Notes under the pieces: generated by a model | The model's database searches: none | The model's input: the letters and a program-made list of their open reading frames with translations, nothing else | Told to the model about the DNA's origin: nothing | In this document: positions 17,820 to 27,079 of the stretch, in pieces | Numbering within the stretch: the stretch's first letter is position 1 | How the letters are laid out: each line of letters opens with the position of its first letter | Assembly: GCA_900546225.1 (NCBI GenBank) | Contig: URBZ01000003.1 | Location: 1 to 64,000 of the forward strand | Source: an uncultured Rickettsiales bacterium | Lineage (GTDB): Bacteria; Pseudomonadota; Alphaproteobacteria; Rs-D84 | DNA length: 64,000 nt | Direction of reading: 5' to 3' | Translations under genes and position numbers: made by a program

Positions 17820-18863
17820 ATGTTAAATTTAATCAGATCTTTGCTGACACCGGCGGCAAACAAAACAACAGCCGGTCAGTTGGCCGAAAAATTCGGCTTG
17901 GAATTACGTGGTGATCCGAACACCGTCGTACGCGGTGTTGCACCAATCGCTGATGCGCGTGCGGGCCAGTTGGCGTTCTATTCCACAGAACGCAACAGCG
18001 CGGCATTCAAAATATTACCGATTGAGGTATTAAAAAACACGCGCGCAACCGTTATTCTGGTTCAGCCAGAACAGGCGGAATTTGCCCCTGCGGGTGCGAC
18101 ACTGTTGGTGACACCATCGCCACGTGGAAATATCGTAAAAATCTTGGGCGAGATTTATCGTGAAAAGCCACGATTTGGTATCAGCCGTGATGCCATTGTT
18201 GAACGCGGTGTGTTTTTCCGCAATCGGCGCAGCACGTATGTCGGGCAATTTGCAACGATTGAACGTGGCGCGGTCATTGAACCAGATGTGAAAATATACC
18301 CCTATGCATACATCGGGCGCAATGTTACAATTGGTCGCGGAACGATTGTCCAGACCGGTGCACACATTGAAAATGCCACCATCGGGGCAGAATGCGTTAT
18401 CAATTCTGGCGCGGTTATCGGCAAAGATGGATTTGGTTATACCCGTCAAAATGGGCATAACATTTTCATTCCGCACGTTGGGCGCGTTGTTCTGGGCGAC
18501 CGCGTGTCGGTTGGTTCTAATACATGCATTGACCGTGGCGCAATGACAGACACTGTCGTTGGCGACGGGACAAAGATTGATAATCTGTGCCAGATTGCAC
18601 ACGGTTGTGTAATTGGCAAGGAATGCTTTATCGCGGGTCAGACCGGTATGGCGGGCGGTTGCGTAATTGGCGACCGCGCATTGTTGGCCGGTCAGGTTGG
18701 ATTGGCAAACGGCGTTCATATCGGCAATGATGCAGAGGTTGGCGCACACAGTGGTGTATTCCGCACGGTTGATGACGGCACACGGGCGATGGGCTATCCT
18801 GCGGTTCCGGGCATGGAATTTTTCCGTCAATATGCATGGTTAAAAAAACAGAGCAAAAGTTAA
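17820..18863 (+). CDS. lpxD: UDP-3-O-acylglucosamine N-acyltransferase
   Basis: 347 residues. Adds the amide-linked hydroxyacyl chain in the third step of lipid A synthesis, in the cytosol. The N-terminal uridine-binding domain is followed by hexapeptide repeats of a left-handed beta helix (residues about 110-315, e.g. AVIEPDVKIYPYAYIG, TIVQTGAHIENATIG). QIAHGCVIG carries the catalytic histidine. ATG 17820 is preferred to an in-frame TTG at 17793 because the promoter -10 box lies between them. FabZ follows 22 bases downstream. Confidence 0.95.
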   Translation: MLNLIRSLLTPAANKTTAGQLAEKFGLELRGDPNTVVRGVAPIADARAGQLAFYSTERNSAAFKILPIEVLKNTRATVILVQPEQAEFAPAGATLLVTPSPRGNIVKILGEIYREKPRFGISRDAIVERGVFFRNRRSTYVGQFATIERGAVIEPDVKIYPYAYIGRNVTIGRGTIVQTGAHIENATIGAECVINSGAVIGKDGFGYTRQNGHNIFIPHVGRVVLGDRVSVGSNTCIDRGAMTDTVVGDGTKIDNLCQIAHGCVIGKECFIAGQTGMAGGCVIGDRALLAGQVGLANGVHIGNDAEVGAHSGVFRTVDDGTRAMGYPAVPGMEFFRQYAWLKKQSKS

Positions 18864-18885
18864 ACTTTGTTGGGAGAGGAAAAAA

Positions 18886-19326
18886 ATGGTTATTGACGCC
18901 AAGGGTATAGAAAAGGTTATTCCGCATCGCGGTAACATGCGTATGATTGATGAAATCCGCCAATATGATGAACACAGCGGCGTTGGCATTCACTATGTAC
19001 GCGATGATGAATTTTGGTGTGCGGGGCATTTCCCAGGCAATCCAATTATGCCAGGGGTTTTACAGGTCGAAGCGTTGGCCCAAACCGCGTGCTTTATCGT
19101 TATGGCACGTCAAGGGTATAATGATGGGAAATCGGTTGGGTACTTTACAACAATGGAACGCATCAAGTTCACACATATGGTGCGCCCAGGCGACGTATTG
19201 GAATTGCACGTTGAATTATTGATGCAGAAAATGTCACTGCATAAATTCCACGGTACGGCCTATGTTGATGGCGTACCGGTTGCCGATGCGACATTTACAG
19301 CAATCCTGCAACACAACGACAACTAA
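18886..19326 (+). CDS. fabZ: 3-hydroxyacyl-ACP dehydratase
   Basis: 146 residues. Dehydrates 3-hydroxyacyl-ACP in fatty acid elongation. Shows IPHRGNMRMID at the N-terminus and the hot-dog active-site stretch HFPGNPIMPGVLQVEALAQ with the catalytic histidine and glutamate. It has a GGGAGAGG site and lies 22 bases after lpxD, the usual pairing that balances fatty acid and lipid A synthesis. lpxA does not follow; a terminator does. Confidence 0.95.
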   Translation: MVIDAKGIEKVIPHRGNMRMIDEIRQYDEHSGVGIHYVRDDEFWCAGHFPGNPIMPGVLQVEALAQTACFIVMARQGYNDGKSVGYFTTMERIKFTHMVRPGDVLELHVELLMQKMSLHKFHGTAYVDGVPVADATFTAILQHNDN

Positions 19327-19327
19327 T

Positions 19328-19362
19328 AAAAACAGGACACAAAATCGTGTCCTGTTTTTTTA
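19328..19362. terminator. Bidirectional terminator between fabZ and der
   Basis: Stem AACAGGACAC/GTGTCCTGTT around an AAAATC loop, with A and T tracts on either side. It lies between convergent genes. Confidence 0.85.
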
Positions 19363-20709
19363 TTTATCTTCGAATGGGTTTTCGTCCTTGTGATATTCAA
19401 TCACCACCGGCAGGTGTTCCCACTTTAATTCTGTGGCAATCCCGCGGCGCAGGTAACGTGTGTATGATTCTGGAATATCAGACGCACCACCAACATTGAT
19501 TGTAATTTTCATCGGGTGGCGACCCGTTTGACGCGCAAATTTGATTTTCATCGGGCGTTTCAGACGCGACATAGGCGGCTGGCGCGTGGCGACTAATTTT
19601 TCAATAATACGATTTATCAAACTGGTTGGAACCTGGGACGACGAAATGTCCCACTGTTCATAAATTCTGCGGAACATATTCTGAACCCCCATACCGGTTT
19701 CCGCAGACACCGCCAAAATCATTGGTTTGATAATCTGGTGAAATGAATTTGCAAATTGATGTTTCAATTTCAGCAATTTTTCATCACGAATTTCTGGTTC
19801 AACCAAATCCCATTTATTCAGGGCGACACATAAAATCTTGCCCGCGTCATATACGCGTGCGGCAATCCCCAGTGCCTGATTTTCAATATTGCGGGTGGCG
19901 TCCACCATCAGGATTACCACGTCCGCCTTGTCAATCGCGTCCAATGATTTCAATGCCGACAATGTTTCAACGTCATCGGTCACGCCCGCCTTGCGACGCA
20001 GGCCGGCGGTATCCATCAAAATAATATCGCGCCCATAAAAGCGTGTTGGTATTTTAACCGTATCGCGTGTAATGCCGGGGGCATCGCGCACAATTTGACG
20101 CTTTTCACCCAAGACACGATTTACAAATGTTGATTTGCCAACGTTTGGTTGCCCCAAAATTGCAATCTTTAATTTTTCAGTGGCGGGTTTATCATCGGCC
20201 ACCGCGGTGTCAGCGGCATCACGGGCGGCGGCAATTTTATCAACAAATTCATAAATTGCATCAAAGCCCATTTTATGTTCCGCCGAAATCGCCGTTGGCG
20301 CGCCAAAGCCCAATTTATAGAAATCATTCACATCGGCCATACGACGTGATGATTCACATTTATTTGCCAGCAACAATACCGGTGCGCGCGTTTTACGACG
20401 AACCAAGCGCGCCCAATCCAAATCCGCGCCTGTAATTCCCGTGCGACCATCAACGACGAACAGTACCGCATCTGATGCCGCGATTGCGTCCAATGCCATA
20501 TTTGTTGAATCCGCGGCGATGCCGGTCTTGGCATTTTCCAGACCCGCGGTATCTGTAATCTGGTATGTGCGGTCGCGCATAGTGCCCGTCAAACTGTCGC
20601 GGGTGACCCCCGGACGGTCATGAACCAGCGCATCACGTGTGCCGGTCAAACCGTTGAACAGTGTTGATTTGCCTGTGTTTGGGCGACCTGCGATAGTAAT
20701 TTTAATCAT
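19360..20709 (-). CDS. der: Ribosome-assembly GTPase Der (EngA)
   Basis: 449 residues. Double GTPase needed for 50S subunit maturation. First G domain: GRPNTGKST, DRPGVTRD, DTAG, NKCE. Second: GQPNVGKST, DAPGITRDT, DTAG, NKWD. A C-terminal KH-like domain follows. The ATG at 20709 (MIKITIAGRP) matches the family start and is preceded by GGAAAAAG; an in-frame ATG at 20721 is possible. A TTGATT/TATAAT promoter lies upstream between this gene and the divergent one at 20776. Confidence 0.95.
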   Translation of the reverse strand: MIKITIAGRPNTGKSTLFNGLTGTRDALVHDRPGVTRDSLTGTMRDRTYQITDTAGLENAKTGIAADSTNMALDAIAASDAVLFVVDGRTGITGADLDWARLVRRKTRAPVLLLANKCESSRRMADVNDFYKLGFGAPTAISAEHKMGFDAIYEFVDKIAAARDAADTAVADDKPATEKLKIAILGQPNVGKSTFVNRVLGEKRQIVRDAPGITRDTVKIPTRFYGRDIILMDTAGLRRKAGVTDDVETLSALKSLDAIDKADVVILMVDATRNIENQALGIAARVYDAGKILCVALNKWDLVEPEIRDEKLLKLKHQFANSFHQIIKPMILAVSAETGMGVQNMFRRIYEQWDISSSQVPTSLINRIIEKLVATRQPPMSRLKRPMKIKFARQTGRHPMKITINVGGASDIPESYTRYLRRGIATELKWEHLPVVIEYHKDENPFEDK

Positions 20710-20775
20710 AACTTTTTCCATTGATTTTTTATAATTATAAAGCAAAAATATAAATAATCAAATCGGGGGTGAAAA

Positions 20776-21372
20776 ATGAAACAAAAACTTAAAAAATTCC
20801 TGACGCACCTGCGTGATATTGTTATAAAGCCAAAGCGTTATTTTACCAAAATTGTTGCCGACGGTAATATGGACGAATCCATGTTAAAGGCATTTATTTA
20901 TGGCCTGATGGGTGGCATTTTGGTGCTGTGCCTGCGTCTGATTGGGGGCGCGACGGTGACATTGGGCGCGGTATTTACCGCCGTGGTGATTGTGCCCGTG
21001 CTGGCGGTGGCACTGCTGTTTGTGATGGGCGGTCTGATGATGCTGGTATCGGAAATTACCGGTGGCGAACGCGATTGGGAAATCGCAATCAAGGGGCTGT
21101 CGTCGATATTCTTTATGTATCCGGTGATTTTGGTGTTGAACGCATTGGCGTTTAATTGCACATCAATTTTGATTATCAGTTTGCTGATTGATTTGTATGT
21201 ACTGTTCTTGTTCTATAATATCGCGTTGTATTGCATGCACGGGAAAAAAGCCAGTGTGATATTTGTTATTGCGGTGTTGGCAATGTTTTTGGCCACAGTG
21301 TACGCAACCGATTACCGTATCGGCTGGTTTATGTTAAAGAATGCCAGTGCAACATTGGCATGTGTAATGTAA
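20776..21372 (+). CDS. Yip1-type integral membrane protein
   Basis: 198 residues with four to five hydrophobic segments (e.g. MGGILVLCLRLIGGATV, VPVLAVALLFVMGGLMMLV, FVIAVLAMFLATVYATDY). The charged N-terminus IVIKPKRYFTKI and the segment SEITGGERDWEIAIKGLSSI resemble bacterial Yip1-domain proteins, whose role is unknown. GGGGGTG precedes the start. It is expressed alone, divergent from der, and ends at a strong terminator. Confidence 0.65.
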   Translation: MKQKLKKFLTHLRDIVIKPKRYFTKIVADGNMDESMLKAFIYGLMGGILVLCLRLIGGATVTLGAVFTAVVIVPVLAVALLFVMGGLMMLVSEITGGERDWEIAIKGLSSIFFMYPVILVLNALAFNCTSILIISLLIDLYVLFLFYNIALYCMHGKKASVIFVIAVLAMFLATVYATDYRIGWFMLKNASATLACVM

Positions 21373-21388
21373 TAAATAAACAATATAA

Positions 21389-21417
21389 AAAACGCGCCAT
21401 TGGCGCGTTTTTTATTT
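21389..21417. terminator. Bidirectional terminator
   Basis: Stem CGCGCCA/TGGCGCG with A6 and T6 flanks, between the Yip1-type gene and the convergent LpoB-like gene. Confidence 0.85.
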
Positions 21418-21419
21418 CT

Positions 21420-22160
21420 TTACCATGTGGGGGCATGGTCACCTTCTTTGACGATGGGTTGTTCATCTTCCCATACGGACAGGCCGGTATTCACATCGGT
21501 CAATGTCAGTTGCAGGTAATATTCCACACGCGTATCAACGTTCGAGAACCAACCCGATTTCAGTTTCATATTACGCTGTAACATTTTACCCGACAGTGAC
21601 AGATTTGGTGCAACCAATGTGCCCTTTTTTGCAATGGTGGACGCATCGTATTCATCGTTGCCACGGGTGGCGCGTACCTGATGCGTTGTTTCATCTTCGG
21701 CGGCGTTGCGTTCATATTCAACCGCCGCGACGCCACGGGCCTTGACCGATGCGGCAGACGCACCCAATGCATCAACTTGCGCGGTTTTCAATTCTGCGGT
21801 TACCGGCACATAGCCGATTTCTGTTTTCTTTTTATTTTGGAAGCCGGTTGTAACCTGTGCTGTGCCAGAATTTACCAATGTTGTACGAATCTTTTTGACC
21901 AAGATATCGGTATCAAAACGCTGCATTGTGTCGTTTTCAACATCCGCAATCGCGATGACAGGATTTTTAACGCGGGCGAATGCACCACTGTCTATCATTG
22001 ATTTGGTCATGCGTTCCGCAGCATTTGTCCAATCGCGATATTCCAATTCCATAACGTTTTGCATTGTTGCAACATCGCGCGCGTCATTCAAGTCGACAAC
22101 GCGTGTTTCGCCACATGCGCACAGCGCGGCACACAACGCAACAGGCATCAGTTTTTTCAT
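21420..22160 (-). CDS. LpoB-like penicillin-binding-protein activator lipoprotein
   Basis: 246 residues. Lipobox LCAALCAC followed by GETRVVDLNDARD and LEYRDWTNAAERMTKSMI, the N-terminal pattern of the LpoB family of outer-membrane lipoproteins that stimulate peptidoglycan synthases. The domain continues with IAIADVENDT and the C-terminal YYLQLTLTDVNTGLSVWEDE. It is 20 bases downstream of the COG3014-type lipoprotein gene, a pairing known in other proteobacteria. AAGGAAAA is the ribosome site. Confidence 0.8.
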   Translation of the reverse strand: MKKLMPVALCAALCACGETRVVDLNDARDVATMQNVMELEYRDWTNAAERMTKSMIDSGAFARVKNPVIAIADVENDTMQRFDTDILVKKIRTTLVNSGTAQVTTGFQNKKKTEIGYVPVTAELKTAQVDALGASAASVKARGVAAVEYERNAAEDETTHQVRATRGNDEYDASTIAKKGTLVAPNLSLSGKMLQRNMKLKSGWFSNVDTRVEYYLQLTLTDVNTGLSVWEDEQPIVKEGDHAPTW

Positions 22161-22180
22161 ACGTTTTCCTTTTGGTTTTG

Positions 22181-23443
22181 TTATTTTATCTTTATGGTTT
22201 TTACATCGGGCGTGCCACCTGTCAAACGAACATAGACCAGATAGTTCCCCGCCGATGGAATTTCAGCTGTTACCACCAGATTACCACCGGATTTTATTTC
22301 TAGCAAGCCGGTTTTATCATTTGTCGTGCGCCACACCGATATCCGCTGGGGCAAAGTCGCCCAGGTGCGAACCTCTGCATTTGTGGTGGACAATGTGTAC
22401 ATTGTGGCCAGCAAACCCATCAGCGGTGCAGAATCACTGTCTGAATTGTATAATGCGGATTGTAATGCCGCCTTGGACACAGCAGACGCAAAGGCACGCA
22501 AGGCCTCGTTCACACGATACTGTGTATATTCTGTCATAAATAATGCGTCAACATCGGCAACAATTTCTGCGCCATCAACCATTGGCATTGGGGCGGCAAA
22601 TAATGGTTCTGATACAGCCACAGATAATGTCGCAGGCCCTGTTGGAAATACAACAAAGGTATCCATTCTGTCTTCGCGTAATTTTGGGGCAAAGCCGTCT
22701 TCGACAAATACCCAGACGGTGTTTTTTGGGGTGGTGCGGGCATTGGCGGCACGCAAGTCCGATTTTACATATTTATTGTTGCCCGCCATACCATCTGCGC
22801 GCCGCAGATATATTTTTGCATTTGCATAATCGCCCACATTCAAAAAATACAGCCCCGACAAATACATCAATGCAGGATTCATAATATCGCGAAACGCACG
22901 CCACTGCGAATTTTCAGAATCCAGTCGTTCTGCCAAATCTGTATTATCAGCGCGTTCTGATTGAATTTGTTGCACCAACGCGTCGTATTCACGCGACATG
23001 TCCTGTTGGCGGGCATATGATTGATTTATAATCACGCGCGCATCATCGTGATTCCCCAGTGCCAGCGCATTCCACAACTGGTAATATGACACAAACAGTG
23101 CGTCCGACATATACGGACGATAATCGTTCGCCAGATTACCGGCCAACAGTGCGCCAACCTCGCGTCCTAAATCGCCAGAGGTCAAATCAATGTTACGATG
23201 ATTAAATTCTTCGTATGCGGCGTCTGATGCGGCAAATTCATTTGCATGAAACAAACTGTCTGCGGTAATCAATAATTCCAAATTATTCTGGGATTCTGGG
23301 GCATTTCCTGATGAAAACTCGGTTGCTGTTGCAACATAGTTACCGTCAACGTAACCGGCGCGTACCGCGTCCAGTTGTGATTCCATCGTAGCCGCACATG
23401 CGCACAATAAAAATGACAAAGATAATACAATTATTCGGCGCAT
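22181..23443 (-). CDS. COG3014-family lipoprotein with helical repeats
   Basis: 420 residues. Lipoprotein signal with lipobox LLCAC. The mature part is helical and TPR-like (ADSLFHANEFAASDAAYEEF) with a coiled-coil-prone stretch near residues 155-180, then a beta-rich C-terminal domain. This matches COG3014 proteins encoded beside LpoB-like genes, thought to belong to an envelope complex of undefined role. It begins 12 bases after the virD4 stop and may share its transcript. Confidence 0.72.
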   Translation of the reverse strand: MRRIIVLSLSFLLCACAATMESQLDAVRAGYVDGNYVATATEFSSGNAPESQNNLELLITADSLFHANEFAASDAAYEEFNHRNIDLTSGDLGREVGALLAGNLANDYRPYMSDALFVSYYQLWNALALGNHDDARVIINQSYARQQDMSREYDALVQQIQSERADNTDLAERLDSENSQWRAFRDIMNPALMYLSGLYFLNVGDYANAKIYLRRADGMAGNNKYVKSDLRAANARTTPKNTVWVFVEDGFAPKLREDRMDTFVVFPTGPATLSVAVSEPLFAAPMPMVDGAEIVADVDALFMTEYTQYRVNEALRAFASAVSKAALQSALYNSDSDSAPLMGLLATMYTLSTTNAEVRTWATLPQRISVWRTTNDKTGLLEIKSGGNLVVTAEIPSAGNYLVYVRLTGGTPDVKTIKIK

Positions 23444-23455
23444 ACGGCTGACCGT

Positions 23456-25642
23456 TTATAATGTTTTGGTTTCGCCCGTCATTGGGTCATAAAACCGCGG
23501 CGCACCGGCATAGCCCAATGCCGCATGGTGCGATGGAACCAAAAATTCAGGCAGCGGACTGGACGCGCCCATTTTCATAAACCCAGACAGGCGCGGGTCT
23601 TTCCATGCAGGTTGCTTGTCGGCCTCAATCGGGCGATGATACCACCCTTGGAATATCACCAGTTGTTTATTATCAGCCAAACGCATGATGTCCATTGGTG
23701 TGTACAGTAATTCTTCGCTGGTGGATTCTTTGCCGTCTTTGTCGGTCTTGATTTTCATCTTGTAACCCATCATGTCCGAAAAACGTTTGGCGGTGTCGGG
23801 GTCGTTTTGACGTAACACAACCTTGGCCGCGGTGGTGGAAATGATGGTGGCGGCGGCATCTGCGCCGTACTTTTCCTGAATCTGGTGCAAGTCCTGACCG
23901 ATAATCAGGTATGACACCTGTTGACCACGACCCAAATCCGGCCCTTGGATAACGGCGTCCAGTTTTTGCATTTTTGGCATTTCGTCCAATACGAACAGTA
24001 CCGGATACGGGCCCAGTTCGCGGCCATCACGCACCTGCTTTGGTGCGTTTGCCAGCAAGAAATTCGTCATCAATTCAATAAAGATTGCCGTAATTGGATT
24101 CAATGCCTGTGCATCGACCATATTGATGGACAAATACACCGTCACAGGTTTAATTTTGCCATCACGCGGGTCAACCAGACCACGCAAGTCCGAAAAATGA
24201 AAGTCAGAATGGCTGGTACGGTTACGAACCGCCGAATTACGGAATATCGACAACCCCGCCAGAATTGTGGACAAGATAGATCCACGTTCCTTGTCCGGTG
24301 TGTTTGCCAACTGGGTCAATTCCAAAACACTGCGGTGGGCGTAGGAATAGTGTCTGGCCTCGTCCACGGCGGCCATAAACAGGTCGTGCATAGGATCTGC
24401 CATCATAACCATTTGGTCGCCACCGCGACGGCGTTCTTCTAAGTCCGCGGCCATTGCGATTTGCGATGCGTTCAGCCAATCCAGAATCATGGAAAAAGAT
24501 GCCTCGCGCCCAATCCATGCAGGGGGAATATTTTCCCACGTGCCGACATGTACATAGTTCATTGCGTTTAATTCACCACGCTGTAATGCCGCCTGTGCCG
24601 CATACGCATTGGTATCATTCATCATCGACAGGTAATAATCCGACAGCACCGCCGCATCATCGGCATCAAACGTACCCGACGTCAGGCGCGCATAGAAATA
24701 ATCGTCGGCCTTGGCACGTTCAACCTTGGACACGATAAAGTGCACCAGACCAGCCAGACCGGCACGACCGGTGTTACTCCAATGCGGGTCTTGGGTGTTT
24801 TCTTGAATCAAAACCTTGCACATAGAATCAACATACAGGTCGCGTTGTTCCATGTTTGCCGGCACGTGATCCGGTGACAATGGGTTCCACGATGGGTAAT
24901 ATACGCCACGCGCGGGATCGTCCTGACCCGCCCAGTTCATAATGAATACCGGTCCAATCGTCGAACGATAACCCGACGATTTCTGGTACAATTCGGGTTT
25001 CGGGTCGTTGATAATCATAGACACGTTATTACATTCAAAAATTGTTGGGAAAACCACCCCTTGGGTTTTACCGGTTCCCGGGGGCGCGACGCACAATGCC
25101 GACAGACATTCGTTCATCATCAATGGTTTTTTCTTGAAATATCCCAAAACCATCATGAACCCGCCCAGCAGGCCCATTTTCTCGATATCTTCCTTGGACG
25201 CCTTGTTTGACGATTTTTCGGCAAACTTGTCCTTGCCATATGGGTTAAATTCGTCAACCAATGTGTTGTCCGCCATCAGGTAATATGCGATTATCGGCAA
25301 CAGTGGCGTAATGCACATAATATCTGTACGCATCAGCGACCGTGACAGCCACGCAGGAATTTCAGCGATTGCAGACATACCACCACTGGTAAACAAATTC
25401 GTCAAATAGACACGTGTCCACGTTGCCGACGCGGGCGACCACCCATACCGCCAAATATGCTCAATAACAAAGGACAAACTGAACGCCGCCGCACAGACCA
25501 ACCAAATACCAACCGCCCAGCGCAGCGACCAGAATATCTGCGCCATGGGGGTACGCTGGTGTTCATTGTACGCACTGGACTTGAATATATTCAGCCCCTT
25601 GGACGAACCACCAGCCGATAAAATCTTGAACTTAGCAACCAT
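23456..25642 (-). CDS. VirD4/TraG-type type IV secretion coupling protein
   Basis: 728 residues. Hexameric ATPase that presents substrates to a type IV secretion channel. Two N-terminal membrane segments (FWSLRWAVGIWLVCAAAFSL; ITPLLPIIAYYLMAD) precede Walker A (APPGTGKTQGVVFPT), Walker B (VLFVLDEMPKM) and the QDLHQIQEKYG motif typical of VirD4. No other VirB, relaxase or mating gene is in the window, so it may serve a scattered, effector-type system such as the Rickettsiales one. A TACAAT box on the minus strand (25657-25652) lies nine bases before the ATG; no clear -35 is seen. Confidence 0.88.
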   Translation of the reverse strand: MVAKFKILSAGGSSKGLNIFKSSAYNEHQRTPMAQIFWSLRWAVGIWLVCAAAFSLSFVIEHIWRYGWSPASATWTRVYLTNLFTSGGMSAIAEIPAWLSRSLMRTDIMCITPLLPIIAYYLMADNTLVDEFNPYGKDKFAEKSSNKASKEDIEKMGLLGGFMMVLGYFKKKPLMMNECLSALCVAPPGTGKTQGVVFPTIFECNNVSMIINDPKPELYQKSSGYRSTIGPVFIMNWAGQDDPARGVYYPSWNPLSPDHVPANMEQRDLYVDSMCKVLIQENTQDPHWSNTGRAGLAGLVHFIVSKVERAKADDYFYARLTSGTFDADDAAVLSDYYLSMMNDTNAYAAQAALQRGELNAMNYVHVGTWENIPPAWIGREASFSMILDWLNASQIAMAADLEERRRGGDQMVMMADPMHDLFMAAVDEARHYSYAHRSVLELTQLANTPDKERGSILSTILAGLSIFRNSAVRNRTSHSDFHFSDLRGLVDPRDGKIKPVTVYLSINMVDAQALNPITAIFIELMTNFLLANAPKQVRDGRELGPYPVLFVLDEMPKMQKLDAVIQGPDLGRGQQVSYLIIGQDLHQIQEKYGADAAATIISTTAAKVVLRQNDPDTAKRFSDMMGYKMKIKTDKDGKESTSEELLYTPMDIMRLADNKQLVIFQGWYHRPIEADKQPAWKDPRLSGFMKMGASSPLPEFLVPSHHAALGYAGAPRFYDPMTGETKTL

Positions 25643-25697
25643 TGTGTTATGATTGTATCATATTTTTAACCGATTATAAATCAGGAATTGCGGGGAA

Positions 25698-26351
25698 ATG
25701 AAAAATATTCCACGAATCTTTGTCGGAAATGATGTTGCAACGGGGGCGCGCGTACCTGCGACGGCGGACGTGGCACATTACCTGATGCGCGTAATGCGTC
25801 GCCACGATTGCATTGTGTTTGGTGGCGGGCGCGAATTTATGGCAACCCTGTCGGATGATGGCAAATCCTTGGCCGTTGGCGCGCAAACATCACACGATGA
25901 CCCATCGGGTAATGTCGTGTTATATTTTGCCCCGATAAAGCGTGTGGACGATTTAATCAATATGGCAACCCAGATGGGTGTTGCGGCGTTTCAGCCGGTT
26001 ATCACCGAACGCACAACCGCACACCATACAAACTGGAATCGTATGGAAAAGATTGCGACCGAGGCCGCCGAGCAATCTAACCGCAACAGCGTGCCTGTAA
26101 TTTTACCAGAAATAAAATTTTCAGATTTGGATTTATCGCATATGGTATTTGCCGATGAACGTGCGGCATATGGCAAACAAATCCCAGCGGCGGCAAAAAC
26201 AGATAAAATCTTGGTCGGGCCCGAAGGGGGATTTTCAGACGCTGAATTTGCGGCGTTGGACGCGGCGGGTGCGATTGGTATATCGCTGGGCAAAACAATT
26301 CTGCGCGCCGAATTGGCGGCGGCAATCGCGGTGGGGCGCATAACTGAATGA
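25698..26351 (+). CDS. rsmE: 16S rRNA m3U1498 methyltransferase
   Basis: 217 residues, slightly short for the family. Methylates U1498 of 16S rRNA using SAM. Motifs ATEAAEQSNR, LVGPEGGFSDAE and LGKTILRAELA are the RsmE SPOUT signatures around the SAM-binding knot. A GCGGGGAA site precedes the ATG, and the stop overlaps the next start by four bases. The gene is divergent from virD4. Confidence 0.93.
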   Translation: MKNIPRIFVGNDVATGARVPATADVAHYLMRVMRRHDCIVFGGGREFMATLSDDGKSLAVGAQTSHDDPSGNVVLYFAPIKRVDDLINMATQMGVAAFQPVITERTTAHHTNWNRMEKIATEAAEQSNRNSVPVILPEIKFSDLDLSHMVFADERAAYGKQIPAAAKTDKILVGPEGGFSDAEFAALDAAGAIGISLGKTILRAELAAAIAVGRITE

Positions 26352-27046
26352 CGGTTCGCATTGCAAAATTTATCGCAGACACCGGTGCGGCATCACGCCG
26401 CACAGCCGAAGATTTAATTGCATCGCGGCGCGTTACGGTAAATGGCACTGTTATTGACAGTCCTGTATTCTTTGTATCCGATAATGACGTCGTTGCGATT
26501 GATGGGACACCGATTTCTGCGCGCACCGAAACAAAACTGTACGCGTTTCACAAACCACTGAACGCCATGACAACCACGCACGACCCACGCGGGCGCAAAA
26601 CTATATATGACGTGTTGCCAGACGAATACAAAAATTTGAAATATGTCGGGCGTTTGGATTACAAGACAACAGGTTTGTTATTGATGACCAATGATGGCGC
26701 GCTGGCACGAAAACTGACATTGCCGTCGTCGCATATTCCACGCACGTATTTGGCAACGGTGAATACAAATGACTTTTCAGGATTAGATGCGGCGCGACGT
26801 GGCATGACCGTTGATGGCGTGTCGTATCGGCCGATGCAAATTGACGTTTTGAAAAACGGCGAACTGCGCGTCACCGTGACCGAAGGGAAAAAGAACGAAG
26901 TGCGCATTGTACTGCGGGCGTGTGGCGCGCCGGTGCGCAAATTGCACCGCATATCATTTGGCAATATTGAATTGGGTAAATTACCCGTTGGTAAAATTCA
27001 CATTATTCCACAGAAAACAATTGACGCGTTGTTAAATTCTTTCTAA
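26348..27046 (+). CDS. RsuA/RluB-family pseudouridine synthase
   Basis: 232 residues. S4 domain at the N-terminus (RIAKFIADTGAASRRTAEDL, VTVNGTVID), then the catalytic motif GRLDYKTTGLLLMTNDG with the nucleophilic aspartate. It modifies uridines in rRNA. RsuA (16S), RluB and RluE/F (23S) cannot be separated by eye, so no symbol is given. It is coupled to rsmE through an ATGA overlap, making a small rRNA-modification operon. Confidence 0.88.
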   Translation: MTVRIAKFIADTGAASRRTAEDLIASRRVTVNGTVIDSPVFFVSDNDVVAIDGTPISARTETKLYAFHKPLNAMTTTHDPRGRKTIYDVLPDEYKNLKYVGRLDYKTTGLLLMTNDGALARKLTLPSSHIPRTYLATVNTNDFSGLDAARRGMTVDGVSYRPMQIDVLKNGELRVTVTEGKKNEVRIVLRACGAPVRKLHRISFGNIELGKLPVGKIHIIPQKTIDALLNSF

Positions 27047-27079
27047 TATTCTGATTGAAACAGGAAGGGAGATTTTACA

